From Clostridiales bacterium (GTDB lineage: Bacteria > Bacillota > Clostridia > Lachnospirales > Lachnospiraceae): DNA of 64,000 bases. The position numbers were made by a program, and so were the translations under genes. Below the pieces are notes generated by a model. That model searched no databases, was not told the origin of the DNA, and saw only the letters and a list, made by a program, of their open reading frames with translations. The stretch is taken from NCBI GenBank assembly GCA_018372435.1, contig JAHAJA010000003.1:124001-188000 (forward strand), written 5' to 3'. Position 1 is the first letter of the stretch. Each line of letters begins with the position of its first letter. Positions 16,783-26,270 of this stretch are shown here, piece by piece.

Positions 16783-18156
16783 ATGTCGAATAGTACAACA
16801 CAGAATATGACGGTGGGGTCTCCATTTAAACTGATAATACGATTTTTCGTACCATTATTATTTGGAATGCTATTCCAACAATTCTATAATATGATGGATA
16901 CTATGATTGTTGGCCGTTTCTTAGGACCAAAAGCGTTAGCAGCAGTTGGTGGAACAGGTTCCATTAATTTTATGATTATAGGATTTTGTATGGGGGTATG
17001 CAATGGCTTCGCAATACCAGTTGCGCAATCCTTTGGAGCGAAAGACCATTCTTCCTTACGGAAATTTGTTGCCAATAGTGTGTGGTTATCGATCGTTTTT
17101 TCTGTAATCACTACTGTAGTAGTATGTATATTGTGTCGTCAAATTCTAGTATGGATGGATACGCCTAGTGATATCATTGATGGTTCATATAGTTATATAT
17201 TTGTTATATTCTTGGGGATTCCAGTAATATACTTGTACAATTTACTAGCAGGTATCTTAAGATCTCTAGGAGATAGCAAAACACCATTGTACTTTTTAGT
17301 AATGTCATCATTATTGAATATAATACTTGATCTTGCCGCAATACTTATACTTAATATGGGAGTTGCTGGAGCCGCATGGGCAACCGTGATATCACAAGCA
17401 ATATCAGGAATCTTGTGTTTGGTCTACATAACGAAGAAATTCCCAATTCTTAAGATATCGAAAGAGGAATGGCGTCCTGATGCAAGATATATGAGCAAAC
17501 TTTGTATGATGGGAATACCGATGGGTCTCCAATATTCCATAACAGCAATCGGTAGTGTAATTTTACAAACAGCTGTAAATTCTTTGGGTTCCTTAGCGGT
17601 AGCATCAATGACTGCTGGTAGTAAAATCAGTATGTTCTTTTGTTGTCCCTTTGATGCAATGGGATCTACTATGGCAACCTATGCAGGTCAGAATGTAGGC
17701 GCTGGTAAGCTTGATCGTGTTACAAAGGGATTGAAAGCATGTAGTTTCATTGGATTGGTGTATTCTGTAATCGCTTGTATAATCTTATTTGTATTCGGAA
17801 AACAATTTACTTTGTTATTCATTGATGGTAAAGAAGTTGAGATAATTCGTAATTCTGCTTATTTATTAAAATGTGTAAGCGTCTTCTATTTTCCACTTGC
17901 ACTTGTCAACATCTTTCGTTTTACAATACAAGGATTGGGATTTAGTAAACTTGCCATTATAGCAGGGGTATGTGAAATGGCAGCCCGTGCGATTGTTGGT
18001 TTTGCATTTGTACCAGTGTTTGGATTTACTGCGGCATGTTTCGCAAGTCCGGTAGCTTGGATTATGGCAGATTTATTCTTAGTACCTGCATATTATTTAG
18101 TAATAAAGAGTTTGAAAAAGAAACAAATGTATCAAGGAAGTGCGGGAGTTGTTTAA
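16783..18156 (+). CDS. MATE family efflux transporter
   Basis: Multidrug/toxin exporter of 457 residues with twelve predicted membrane segments. The N-terminal LLFGMLFQQFYNMMDTMIVG block and the internal GLQYSITAIGSVILQ block, which repeats the first half, are typical of MATE (NorM/DinF-like) proteins. The substrate cannot be predicted. AGGAGG favours ATG 16783 over 16774. It stands alone and ends before a strong terminator. Confidence 0.9.
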   Translation: MSNSTTQNMTVGSPFKLIIRFFVPLLFGMLFQQFYNMMDTMIVGRFLGPKALAAVGGTGSINFMIIGFCMGVCNGFAIPVAQSFGAKDHSSLRKFVANSVWLSIVFSVITTVVVCILCRQILVWMDTPSDIIDGSYSYIFVIFLGIPVIYLYNLLAGILRSLGDSKTPLYFLVMSSLLNIILDLAAILILNMGVAGAAWATVISQAISGILCLVYITKKFPILKISKEEWRPDARYMSKLCMMGIPMGLQYSITAIGSVILQTAVNSLGSLAVASMTAGSKISMFFCCPFDAMGSTMATYAGQNVGAGKLDRVTKGLKACSFIGLVYSVIACIILFVFGKQFTLLFIDGKEVEIIRNSAYLLKCVSVFYFPLALVNIFRFTIQGLGFSKLAIIAGVCEMAARAIVGFAFVPVFGFTAACFASPVAWIMADLFLVPAYYLVIKSLKKKQMYQGSAGVV

Positions 18157-18177
18157 TAGCATATAAATTAATATTAG

Positions 18178-18214
18178 AGAGAAGGAATTGTAAGTAGAAA
18201 ATTCCTTCTCTTTT
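18178..18214 (+). terminator. Terminator after MATE gene
   Basis: Stem GAGAAGGAATT/AATTCCTTCTC followed by TTTT. Confidence 0.85.
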
Positions 18215-18352
18215 ACTATATTCTGGTGGACCAATTAAAGGGAATAATACATAAAAATAGGAAGAAATATTCGTTATATTAACACTGCTTATAGTATTAT
18301 TTAGCCTACGTTATTAATAGAAAAATACTATGAAAAATCGTGTGATTTATTG

Positions 18353-18381
18353 TTGACATAAGTCGAAATATAAACTATGAT
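18353..18381 (+). promoter_or_regulatory. Strong sigma-A promoter for the nucleoside operon regulator
   Basis: TTGACA at 18353-18358 and TATGAT at 18376-18381, spaced by exactly 17 bp. It lies 35 bp before the LacI-family start codon and just upstream of the operator at 18387. Confidence 0.85.
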
Positions 18382-18386
18382 GTGGA

Positions 18387-18404
18387 TGTGGCAACGATAC
18401 CACA
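18387..18404. promoter_or_regulatory. LacI-family operator-like palindrome
   Basis: TGTGGCAACGATACCACA is an 18-bp imperfect palindrome with a central CG, the usual form of a LacI-family operator. It lies just downstream of the -10 box, so repressor binding would block transcription. Autoregulation of the adjacent regulator is the simplest reading. Confidence 0.7.
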
Positions 18405-18416
18405 TAGGAGGATACT

Positions 18417-19382
18417 ATGGCAACGATTAAGCAAGTGGCAGAATTAGCTGGAGTTGGTACATCGACCGTGTCTCGGTACCTGAATGCAAGAGGGTACATA
18501 AGCGAAGAGGCGAAAGAAAAAATCAAGAATGCTTGTGAGCAATTGAACTATATGCCTAATGAACTAGCTAGAGCGATGAAGTCAAATCATAGCAAAACAA
18601 TTGGTGTCATGATTCCAACAATTTGTAACCCTTTCTTCACAGAATTGGTTCATATTATAGAACAAAACTTATTGAAGCAAGGATATAAAACAGTACTTTG
18701 TAATACGAATGGTGATATTGAATTAGAGAGAAATTACTTGAACATGGCAATATCCAATCGCTTTGATGGGATTATCCTAATTACAGGTTCTTATGAATTC
18801 ATGGAGCTAAAGACAGATATTCCGATTATCCTATTAGATCGAATTAATGAAGATGATCTTAACTATATCACGCTAACTAGCAATAACAGACAGGGTGCAG
18901 TGTTAGCAACAGAGCATCTAATCGCTTGTGGTTGCAAGAAAATCTTGTATCTTAGCAGTAATGAACAGATTATTCCAGCTAAGATACGTGAGGATATGTT
19001 CGTTGAAACAGTTGTGAAACATAAGGTATCCTACGCGATTAGAAATCACTCAGAGATTGATAGTATAGAGCTTAAGAAAATGATTGAAGATGGTGTTGAC
19101 GGAATTTTTGCTTGGAATGATATATCCGCAATTCAATGTATTGGTTGGTTATCTGAGTTAGGGATAGTAATTCCAGATCAGGTACAAGTTATGGGGTATG
19201 ACAATATTGATATAGCAGAATATGTTCATCCCAAATTGACGACAATTGCTCAGCCGTTGGCCGAATTGGCAACCAAAGCGAGCGAATATATCGTTCAATT
19301 GATTGACAAAACCATAGCTCCACCTATTAACATACAGTTAGATAATACGTTAGTTGTTAGACAAAGTACGAAGACAATATAA
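18417..19382 (+). CDS. LacI-family transcriptional regulator (RbsR-like)
   Basis: Repressor of 321 residues. The N-terminal HTH is TIKQVAELAGVGTSTVSRYLN, followed by the hinge helix region PNELARAMKS and a periplasmic-binding-protein-like effector domain (IGVMIPTICNPFF to the end). It is first in a run of ribose/nucleoside genes, so the inducer is probably ribose or a nucleoside. The promoter and operator lie directly upstream, and AGGAGG sits 6 nt before the ATG. Confidence 0.9.
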   Translation: MATIKQVAELAGVGTSTVSRYLNARGYISEEAKEKIKNACEQLNYMPNELARAMKSNHSKTIGVMIPTICNPFFTELVHIIEQNLLKQGYKTVLCNTNGDIELERNYLNMAISNRFDGIILITGSYEFMELKTDIPIILLDRINEDDLNYITLTSNNRQGAVLATEHLIACGCKKILYLSSNEQIIPAKIREDMFVETVVKHKVSYAIRNHSEIDSIELKKMIEDGVDGIFAWNDISAIQCIGWLSELGIVIPDQVQVMGYDNIDIAEYVHPKLTTIAQPLAELATKASEYIVQLIDKTIAPPINIQLDNTLVVRQSTKTI

Positions 19383-19388
19383 TAAATA

Positions 19389-19460
19389 GATTTGAGGGTC
19401 AAAAAGTCATAAGTAAAGTATTCATCCAAAAGAAGAAATGGACCTTGTGACACTCGAGTT
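19389..19460. repeat. Short family A element between regulator and ribokinase
   Basis: A 72-bp inverted repeat. Left end GATTTGAGGGTCAAAAAGTC and the reverse-complemented right end AACTCGAGTGTCACAAGGTC agree at most positions and match the family A terminus. It has no obvious target duplication. As it sits inside the operon, its RNA could fold into a hairpin between the regulator and the ribokinase. Confidence 0.6.
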
Positions 19461-19495
19461 AAAAAAAGATAAATAAGTAGAAGGAGGATGTTAGA

Positions 19496-20365
19496 TTGAA
19501 TAACATACTCGTTATTGGAAGTTTGAATGCAGATTTGATGGTTCAGGTAGATGAACTTCCTGTACCAGGAGAGACGGTATCAAGTAATAGTTTTGAGATA
19601 CTACCAGGTGGTAAAGGAATGAATCAAGCAATATGTGCTGCGAAATTAGGAGCGAATGTTACCATGGCAGGCCTCGTTGGAACAGATGAATATGCAAGAA
19701 TTCTTTTAGAGGCATTACATCAAAGCCAAGTGAATAGCGAATATATTCGTATTGTATCCGAAGCACCAACTGGAATTGCAATCGTAACAACGAGCCCTAA
19801 GGATAATAACATTGTAGTAGTACCTGGAGCAAATGCTTTGGTAGATAGTACCTACATTGATTCTATACGTCATGTTATTAAACAATCGGATATGGTAATT
19901 CTACAGTTGGAGATTCCATTAGAAACTGTATATTATGCAATTGATGTGTGTAAAGAGGAAGGTGTATCCGTACTCCTAAATCCAGCACCTGCACAGAATA
20001 TCAATTCTGACTATATAGAAAAGGTATCGTATCTGATACCGAATGAAACAGAATTAGTTTCCATCTTCAAGGAAGACTATAAGACAACTTTAGCTAAGTA
20101 TCCGAACAAGATTATTATGAGTGCTGGTGAACATGGCGCTTATTATCATGACGGGAATGAAATTGTTAACCTTGAAGCAAGAAAAATCCAAGTTGTGGAT
20201 ACGACAGGGGCAGGAGATGCCTTTAACGGAGCATTTGCTGTAGCGATTCTACAAGGAAAAGAATTAAAAGACGCGGTCGATTATGCTAACGGCATAGCGG
20301 CAATCACTACGACTGTAAAAGGTGCACAAGGCGCTGATGCAGATAGATACAAGGTAAATGTGTAA
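19496..20365 (+). CDS. rbsK: Ribokinase
   Basis: PfkB-family sugar kinase of 289 residues that phosphorylates ribose to ribose-5-phosphate. The N-terminal signature is GSLNADLMVQVDELPVPGET, the substrate motif GGKGMNQA, and the C-terminal signature with catalytic Asp DTTGAGDAFNGAF (about 237-249). The start is TTG with AGGAGG at 19482-19487. In this operon it would process ribose released by the nucleoside hydrolase. Confidence 0.92.
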   Translation: MNNILVIGSLNADLMVQVDELPVPGETVSSNSFEILPGGKGMNQAICAAKLGANVTMAGLVGTDEYARILLEALHQSQVNSEYIRIVSEAPTGIAIVTTSPKDNNIVVVPGANALVDSTYIDSIRHVIKQSDMVILQLEIPLETVYYAIDVCKEEGVSVLLNPAPAQNINSDYIEKVSYLIPNETELVSIFKEDYKTTLAKYPNKIIMSAGEHGAYYHDGNEIVNLEARKIQVVDTTGAGDAFNGAFAVAILQGKELKDAVDYANGIAAITTTVKGAQGADADRYKVNV

Positions 20366-20388
20366 GGGATAACTATCTTACACAGCAA

Positions 20389-20405
20389 TTTGTGCAAAGC
20401 ACAAA
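20389..20405. promoter_or_regulatory. Small perfect palindrome upstream of the nucleoside-binding lipoprotein gene
   Basis: TTTGTGCAAAGCACAAA is a perfect 17-bp palindrome 34 bp before the start codon. It may be an operator or a short RNA hairpin; I cannot name a binding protein. Confidence 0.4.
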
Positions 20406-20438
20406 GATGCCAGACTAAAGAAAGGGTAGGGTTTAAAT

Positions 20439-21524
20439 ATGAAAAAATTAGTTTCATTATTATTAGTATGTGTTATGGCACTTGGAATGTTAACGGCTTG
20501 CTCTAGCAAGAAGACGGGGGACGATTCTTACACGGCAGCATTATTAATTCCGTTCCAAGGTGATCAATCTTTCTATGATTTAGCAGTAGAAGGAATGAAG
20601 TTAGTTGAAGAACAAGTAGATGGTGTGAAAACTAAGGTTATTGAAATCGGTAATGATGAATCAAAATGGGAATCATACTTTATCGATGCAGCGGAAGCTG
20701 GATATGATGTTATCCTTAGCTGTAACTGGCAAATCACTCCTTATATGAATAAAGTAGCAGAGGAATATCCAGAACAAAAATTCATTAACTTCGATATTGA
20801 AGAAGGTTCAGGATTAGAGAATGTATATTCCATGTTCTATTCTACTAATGAAATTGGTTATCTAACTGGTGTAGTTGCCGCTGCAGCTACAACTTCTGAT
20901 ATGACATTAGCAGATGAGAATAACAAGATTGGTTTCATTGGTGGTATGGATATTCCAGGTATCAATGACTTCATGGTTGGATATATTGAAGGTGCTAAGT
21001 CAGTTAATCCTGATATCAAGGTAGTTGTGTCTTATGTTGGAGATTTTGCTGATGTAGCAACTGCAAAAGAAATCGCTTTAAATCAATATAAATCAGGCGT
21101 TGACGTAATCTTTGCATGTGCAGGTAATGCAGGAAATGGTGTTATTGATGCAGCGAACGAATTAAGCAAGTATGCAATTGGAGTAGATAGTGACCAAGCT
21201 ATGCTTTATGCTGAAACAGATCGTGCAAAAGCAGAAAAAATCATAACTTCAGGTTACAAGACAATTGACCAAACAATCCTTAAATCTGTAAAAGCAGCAA
21301 AAGAAGGTACACTTGCTTGGGGAACACACGAACAATTCGGTATCAAAGAAGATGGTGTAGGTATTGCTAAGAACGAATTCTATTTAGCAGCAGTTACTTA
21401 TGAAGTAAACGAAATCGTTGAAAAAGCAGAAGCTACATTAAAAGCTGGTGAAGTTACAGTTTCTACAGCATTTAATATGAAAGATAAAGATATTGTTAAA
21501 TTAAGAGAAAGCGTTCAACCATAA
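20439..21524 (+). CDS. BMP-family nucleoside-binding lipoprotein
   Basis: Substrate-binding lipoprotein of 361 residues of the BMP/PnrA family, lipid-anchored at Cys21 (lipobox LTAC). The mature part has the PnrA-like pattern: AALLIPFQGDQSFYDLAVEGM, YPEQKFINFD, GFIGGMDIPGINDFMVGYIEG and FACAGNAGNGVIDAA. Such proteins bind nucleosides for the double-ABC importers that follow it. It is separated from the ATPase gene by a terminator hairpin, as is common for an abundantly needed binding protein. Confidence 0.9.
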   Translation: MKKLVSLLLVCVMALGMLTACSSKKTGDDSYTAALLIPFQGDQSFYDLAVEGMKLVEEQVDGVKTKVIEIGNDESKWESYFIDAAEAGYDVILSCNWQITPYMNKVAEEYPEQKFINFDIEEGSGLENVYSMFYSTNEIGYLTGVVAAAATTSDMTLADENNKIGFIGGMDIPGINDFMVGYIEGAKSVNPDIKVVVSYVGDFADVATAKEIALNQYKSGVDVIFACAGNAGNGVIDAANELSKYAIGVDSDQAMLYAETDRAKAEKIITSGYKTIDQTILKSVKAAKEGTLAWGTHEQFGIKEDGVGIAKNEFYLAAVTYEVNEIVEKAEATLKAGEVTVSTAFNMKDKDIVKLRESVQP

Positions 21525-21545
21525 AACGAGATTAGATAAGACTTA

Positions 21546-21582
21546 AGAGGTCTGCTTATGAATAGTAGGCAGACCTCTTTTA
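21546..21582 (+). terminator. Intra-operon terminator/attenuating hairpin
   Basis: Stem AGAGGTCTGC/GCAGACCTCT then TTTTA, between the binding-protein and ATPase genes. Partial readthrough would give more lipoprotein than ATPase and permease. Confidence 0.8.
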
Positions 21583-21637
21583 CTATTGGAATTGCAAATA
21601 AAGTCGCTCATATTACAAAACCATATGGAGGTTACGT

Positions 21638-23206
21638 ATGAATCAAGAGTATATATTAGAATTAAAAGACATTGCAAAAGTTTACGACAATGGAGTTGTT
21701 GCGAATAAGAAAATCTCCGTTGGTTTTCGTAAAGGAGAAATTCATGCAATTGTTGGAGAAAATGGTGCAGGTAAATCTACTTTAATGAAGATTATATTTG
21801 GACTTGAAAAACCTACAAGCGGACAGATTTTATATGATGGAAAAGAGGTCACATTTGCATCTCCATTAGATTCTATAGCAATTGGAATTGGTATGGTACA
21901 TCAACACTTTATGTTAGTACCATCATTCACAGTTCTTCAGAATATCGTGTTAGGGGATGAGCCTACAAGATTTAGTTTCATTGATTCAAGAAAGAGCAAG
22001 AAGAAGGCAGAAGAACTTGCAAAACAGTATAATTTCCAACTATCAATGGACGAAAAGGTGGAGAACTTAAGTGTTGGTATGAAGCAAAAGGTTGAGATTC
22101 TTAAACTTCTATACAAAGGTGCCAAGGTATTGATTCTAGATGAACCAACGGCTGTACTAACACCACAGGAGACAGAACAACTCTTTGTAGAACTTAAGAA
22201 GTTTAAAGAAAGTGGACATACCATTATCTTTATCTCTCACAAGTTAAACGAAGTAAAAGAAATCAGTGATCGAATCTCTGTTATTCGTAAAGGTGAACTA
22301 ATCTCTACCCATAACACGAATGAAGTAAGCCTTGAAAGCATCTCAGAGCTTATGATAGGACGTCGAATCGAGTATGAATATTCTCATATTAAGAAAGAAA
22401 TCAAAGACAAAAAAGTTACCTTGAAGATGGAGAATGTTACACTAGAGAGCGGAAAAATCCGATTATTAGATAACATTAACTTAATAGCCAAATCGGGAGA
22501 AATCCTTGGTGTTGTAGGTGTAGAAGGAAACGGACAATCGGAACTTGTAGAAGTTTTGTTCGGATATAAGAAGCCGACGACTGGGACAATCGATGTAAAC
22601 GGAACATCATTATTGAGCAAGAAGATAAAGGATATCCGTGATCAAGCGAAAGTGGCATATATACCAGAAGATCGTATGAGACAAGGAATTGCAGATACGG
22701 CTAGTATTGCTGAAAATATGATTTCTAGTTTCTATGATGCGAAGGAGTTCAATCATAAGATGTTCATGAATCATAAAGCCATTAATAAATTAAGTGAGTC
22801 ACTTATCGACAGTTATAGTGTAGTTTGCCAGTCAAAAGATACGGAAATTGGTTCTTTATCGGGTGGTAATATCCAAAAGGTAGTAGTTGCAAGAGAATGT
22901 TATGCGAATCCAGAATTATTAATCGCGGAACAACCAACAAGGGGTGTAGACGTTGGTTCAGCAAGTTTCATACATGAACGTTTAATTGAATTAAGAAACA
23001 ATAATAAAGCGTTGTTACTATTAAGTGCGGATCTTGGTGAAGCATTAGCAGTAAGTGATAAGATTATCGTTATGTATGAGGGACAAATCGTTGGATTCTT
23101 TCGTGATCTATCGGATGTTACGGAATCCGAATTAGGTTTATATATGTTAGGTATTAAGAAACAAGAGAAGAAAGAAATTGAGAGGGCTATGTATGAAGAA
23201 GCTTAG
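21638..23206 (+). CDS. Nucleoside ABC transporter ATP-binding protein (double ABC)
   Basis: Tandem ATPase of 522 residues with two ABC modules, like the B. subtilis YufO/NupO and ribose-type ATPases. Module 1 has Walker A GENGAGKST and Walker B VLILDEPTAVLTP. Module 2 has the altered Walker A-like GVEGNGQSEL and the signature LSGGNIQKVVVAR with LIAEQPTRGVD. Degeneration of the second Walker A (no GKS/T) is usual in this family. The 3' end overlaps the permease gene. Confidence 0.92.
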   Translation: MNQEYILELKDIAKVYDNGVVANKKISVGFRKGEIHAIVGENGAGKSTLMKIIFGLEKPTSGQILYDGKEVTFASPLDSIAIGIGMVHQHFMLVPSFTVLQNIVLGDEPTRFSFIDSRKSKKKAEELAKQYNFQLSMDEKVENLSVGMKQKVEILKLLYKGAKVLILDEPTAVLTPQETEQLFVELKKFKESGHTIIFISHKLNEVKEISDRISVIRKGELISTHNTNEVSLESISELMIGRRIEYEYSHIKKEIKDKKVTLKMENVTLESGKIRLLDNINLIAKSGEILGVVGVEGNGQSELVEVLFGYKKPTTGTIDVNGTSLLSKKIKDIRDQAKVAYIPEDRMRQGIADTASIAENMISSFYDAKEFNHKMFMNHKAINKLSESLIDSYSVVCQSKDTEIGSLSGGNIQKVVVARECYANPELLIAEQPTRGVDVGSASFIHERLIELRNNNKALLLLSADLGEALAVSDKIIVMYEGQIVGFFRDLSDVTESELGLYMLGIKKQEKKEIERAMYEEA

Positions 23207-24251
23207 TAATAAAGCGAAAAATGAAATAATACAAATTGCGACTGCTATTGTAATTGCTCTTCTAATTACTTTGGTAGTGTTATTCTTGACTAGCGATGAG
23301 CCAATATATGCATTCAATAAATTACTAACAGCACCACTTACCAATATGAGATACTTCGGTAACGTATTAGAACTTATGGTACCATTAGCATTCGCTGGAA
23401 TCTCTGCTTCCTTATTGTTCAGAAGTGGTTTGTTTAATATGGGTGGTGAAGGTATCTTCTACATCTCTGGTATTGTAGCGACTGTGTTAGCAACAAAGCA
23501 ACTTGGTAGTTCGATGGTACACTCTACTATTGTTATCCTTGGAGCTTCAATCTTTGGTGGATTAATAGCCTGTATCTCAGGTTTCTTCAAGGCAAAATAC
23601 AATGCCAATGAGCTAGTTACTTCATTGATGTTAAACAATATCTTGTTCGGTGTTGGCTTTTATATTCTTAAGTCAAAGTTAAAAGATATGTCAGTTACTG
23701 GTGTTGCTTCCGAAGAATATCTTGAAACTGCTAAATTACAAGTTTTAATACCTAAGACCAATGTAACAACAGGATTTATCTTATTAATTGTTGTTACTAT
23801 AATCATATGGTTAATCTATAAGAAAACCAAACTTGGTTATACCATTAAGATGACTGGTATTAATAAAGAGTTTGCAAAATACTCTGGAATGAGTTTCTTC
23901 GCATTAACGATGATCGTGCATTTTATGTCAGGATTCATAGCAGGAATGGGATCAAGTGTGCATCTTATGAGTATGTATGACCGTTTTACATGGTCAGCCT
24001 TACCTGGATACGGTTTTGATGGTTGTTTAGTTGCCATGCTTGGAAAGAATCATCCTATTGGCGCATTCGTTGCAGCCTTTGGATTAAGTTACTTAAGAAC
24101 TGGTTCAGATATTATGGCTAGAAATACGGATGTTCCAGTAGAGATGATAGCCATAGTAGAGATGACACTTGTATTATTAATTACAGCAGATTTCGTAGTG
24201 AAATATCTAAAACGTAAGAAAGCGATAGAAGGAGGAAGTACGAATGAATAG
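23193..24251 (+). CDS. Nucleoside ABC transporter permease, first subunit
   Basis: Integral membrane permease of 352 residues in the branched-chain/ribose permease superfamily (YufP/NupP-like), about nine membrane segments. LFRSGLFNMGGEGIFYISGI and the GYDGCLVAMLGKNHP-like loop (GYGFDGCLVAMLGKN) are typical. ATG 23193, preceded by AGAGGG, is preferred over TTG 23178. It overlaps the ATPase gene by 14 bp and the second permease by 8 bp. Confidence 0.9.
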   Translation: MKKLSNKAKNEIIQIATAIVIALLITLVVLFLTSDEPIYAFNKLLTAPLTNMRYFGNVLELMVPLAFAGISASLLFRSGLFNMGGEGIFYISGIVATVLATKQLGSSMVHSTIVILGASIFGGLIACISGFFKAKYNANELVTSLMLNNILFGVGFYILKSKLKDMSVTGVASEEYLETAKLQVLIPKTNVTTGFILLIVVTIIIWLIYKKTKLGYTIKMTGINKEFAKYSGMSFFALTMIVHFMSGFIAGMGSSVHLMSMYDRFTWSALPGYGFDGCLVAMLGKNHPIGAFVAAFGLSYLRTGSDIMARNTDVPVEMIAIVEMTLVLLITADFVVKYLKRKKAIEGGSTNE

Positions 24252-25155
24252 TTTTATAGCTCTATTTTTAACACCAGCATTTGGGTATGCAATTCTTCGT
24301 GTGACAACTCCAATTTTATTTGCGTCATTAGGAAATGTTATCTCTGATAAGGCAGGAGTAAGTAACATCGCAATGGAAGGTACGATGCTTACAGCTTCTT
24401 TAGCAGGAGTTTTGGTATCAGCATATAGTGGAAATGCTTTTATCGGATTGTTGGCGGCTCTTTTAGTCGGCGTTTTATTCAGTGCTTTTATGGCCTATAT
24501 AAGTTTATACTTAGGTACGAAGATTATTATGGCAGGTATTGCCTTAAACCTATTCGCTAGTAGCTTTACTGTGTATGTTCTTTATATGTTTACAGGGCAA
24601 AAAGGTAATTCCGCTTCTCTAGCAAGTAAACAACTTCCTACTATTGATTTACCAGTTATAAAGAATATTCCTGTACTAGGAGAAATTCTATCAGGGCATA
24701 ATGTATTAGTATATGTAGCTTTGCTTTCGATTGTAGTAATCTATGTAATGCTTAACAAAACAAAACTTGGTGCCCACATCAAAGCGGTAGGTGAGAATCC
24801 AAGCGCAGCAGCAAGTGTTGGTATCAATGTTCGTAGAGTACAATTTATATCTCTATGTCTTAGTGGACTTTTAGCTGGATTTGGTGGAGCTTTCATGTCA
24901 ATGGGTTACCTATCAATGTTCACAAGAGATATGATCGCCGGACGTGGTTGGATTGCTATCGCAGCTAGTGCTATGGGTAGATCAATGGTTATTCCAACCG
25001 TAATTACGTCCTTCCTATTCGGTATCTTTAGTGCGGTAGGTAATGTATTACAGTTACAGAACATGCCATCTGAGTTAATTACTACATTACCTTACGTGGC
25101 TGTATTCATAGGTATCGTTGGATATTCCATTCGTAAGTATAAGAAAGAAAACTAA
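24244..25155 (+). CDS. Nucleoside ABC transporter permease, second subunit
   Basis: Integral membrane permease of 303 residues (YufQ/NupQ-like), eight or nine membrane segments. Family landmarks are SDKAGVSNIAMEGTML near residue 35, the GTKIIMAGIALNLFA segment, and AVGENPSAAASVGINVRRV before GLLAGFGGAFMSMGY. It pairs with the upstream permease to form the channel. GGAGG precedes the ATG. Confidence 0.92.
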   Translation: MNSFIALFLTPAFGYAILRVTTPILFASLGNVISDKAGVSNIAMEGTMLTASLAGVLVSAYSGNAFIGLLAALLVGVLFSAFMAYISLYLGTKIIMAGIALNLFASSFTVYVLYMFTGQKGNSASLASKQLPTIDLPVIKNIPVLGEILSGHNVLVYVALLSIVVIYVMLNKTKLGAHIKAVGENPSAAASVGINVRRVQFISLCLSGLLAGFGGAFMSMGYLSMFTRDMIAGRGWIAIAASAMGRSMVIPTVITSFLFGIFSAVGNVLQLQNMPSELITTLPYVAVFIGIVGYSIRKYKKEN

Positions 25156-25183
25156 TGGATAGGAAAGATAGGTGTATAATTAG

Positions 25184-26119
25184 ATGAGACCGATATTAAT
25201 TGATTGTGATCCAGGGCATGATGATGCAATGGCCATCATGTTAGCACTGGCGAATACGGAACATTTCGATGTACTTGGTATTACCTGTGTTGGTGGGAAT
25301 CAGACGTTAGATAAAGTAAGTGAGAACACACTTAAAGTTCTTACTGTTTTGAATAAAGAAATCCCAGTTGCCAAAGGTGCAGCTGGTCCGTTAATACGAG
25401 AAATCGCCCCTGCACCAGAAGCACATGGTGACACAGGAATGGATGGACCAATTATAGAGAAGATAACGATGGATTTCGTTAAGCAAAATGGAGTAGAGTT
25501 TTTACGCGATAAAATTCTGATGGAAGATAAGAAGGTGACAATTGTTGCACTGGGACCACTCACGAATATCGCGTTATTGCTTAAGATGTATCCAGAAGTA
25601 AAAGAACGTATTGAATGTATCGCTATGATGGGGGGAAGTGCAACTTCTGGTAATTCCACAGCCGCAGCGGAATTTAATTTCTGGGTGGATCCACATGCAG
25701 CTCATATTGTGTTCCATTCAGGAATTCCTCTTATTCAAGCGGGTACAGAAGTAAGTCTTGCAGCAAGTATACTTCATACAGAAATCGATGAGTTCAAGGG
25801 CAAGGGTCGTGTATCTGATTTTGTATATGATCTCTTAGAATTCTATTCTCAATTTTCTAAGAAGTTAGATATTGATCGCAGTCCAATTTTTGATGCTTGT
25901 CCTGTGATGTATCTTCTACATCCAGAAATCTTTGTTGCAAAGAATTATTATGTGGACATTGAATTACAAGGTGAATTAACAGCGGGTATGTCGGTTACGG
26001 ATAAGAGAGTTTGGTTTGATATGAAGAAACCGAATGCCACGGTATTACTAGATGTGGATAGAAATAAGTTTGTCGCATATCTCAAAGAAGCAATATTTAA
26101 GCTGGATCTAGAAGCGTAA
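25184..26119 (+). CDS. Inosine-uridine-type nucleoside hydrolase
   Basis: Ribonucleoside N-glycosidase of 311 residues (IunH/RihA-C family) that splits nucleosides into base and ribose. The calcium-binding signature DCDPGHDDAMA is at residues 7-17, and later motifs are ALGPLTNIA, MMGGSATSGNSTAAAEFNFWVDP and DACPVMYLLHP. Ribose released here would feed the operon's ribokinase, completing an uptake-to-phosphorylation route. Confidence 0.93.
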   Translation: MRPILIDCDPGHDDAMAIMLALANTEHFDVLGITCVGGNQTLDKVSENTLKVLTVLNKEIPVAKGAAGPLIREIAPAPEAHGDTGMDGPIIEKITMDFVKQNGVEFLRDKILMEDKKVTIVALGPLTNIALLLKMYPEVKERIECIAMMGGSATSGNSTAAAEFNFWVDPHAAHIVFHSGIPLIQAGTEVSLAASILHTEIDEFKGKGRVSDFVYDLLEFYSQFSKKLDIDRSPIFDACPVMYLLHPEIFVAKNYYVDIELQGELTAGMSVTDKRVWFDMKKPNATVLLDVDRNKFVAYLKEAIFKLDLEA

Positions 26120-26137
26120 TATATTATCTAAGGTAGG

Positions 26138-26204
26138 GAGTTGTATGATAGAGTATTTGAACATATAGTAAGTTTGGATCGCTATCATGCGACTCTTATT
26201 TTTT
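26138..26204 (+). terminator. Long-loop terminator between nucleoside hydrolase and ADP-ribosylglycohydrolase genes
   Basis: Stem GAGTTGTATGATAG with CTATCATGCGACTC (two G-U pairs), loop about 30 nt, then TTATTTTTT. It may attenuate rather than fully stop transcription into the next gene. Confidence 0.7.
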
Positions 26205-26270
26205 AGATACGTGTGTAGGCAGGTTAAACTAAAGTTAATGATTAATATAGGTAACGAAAGAAGGGTAAAG

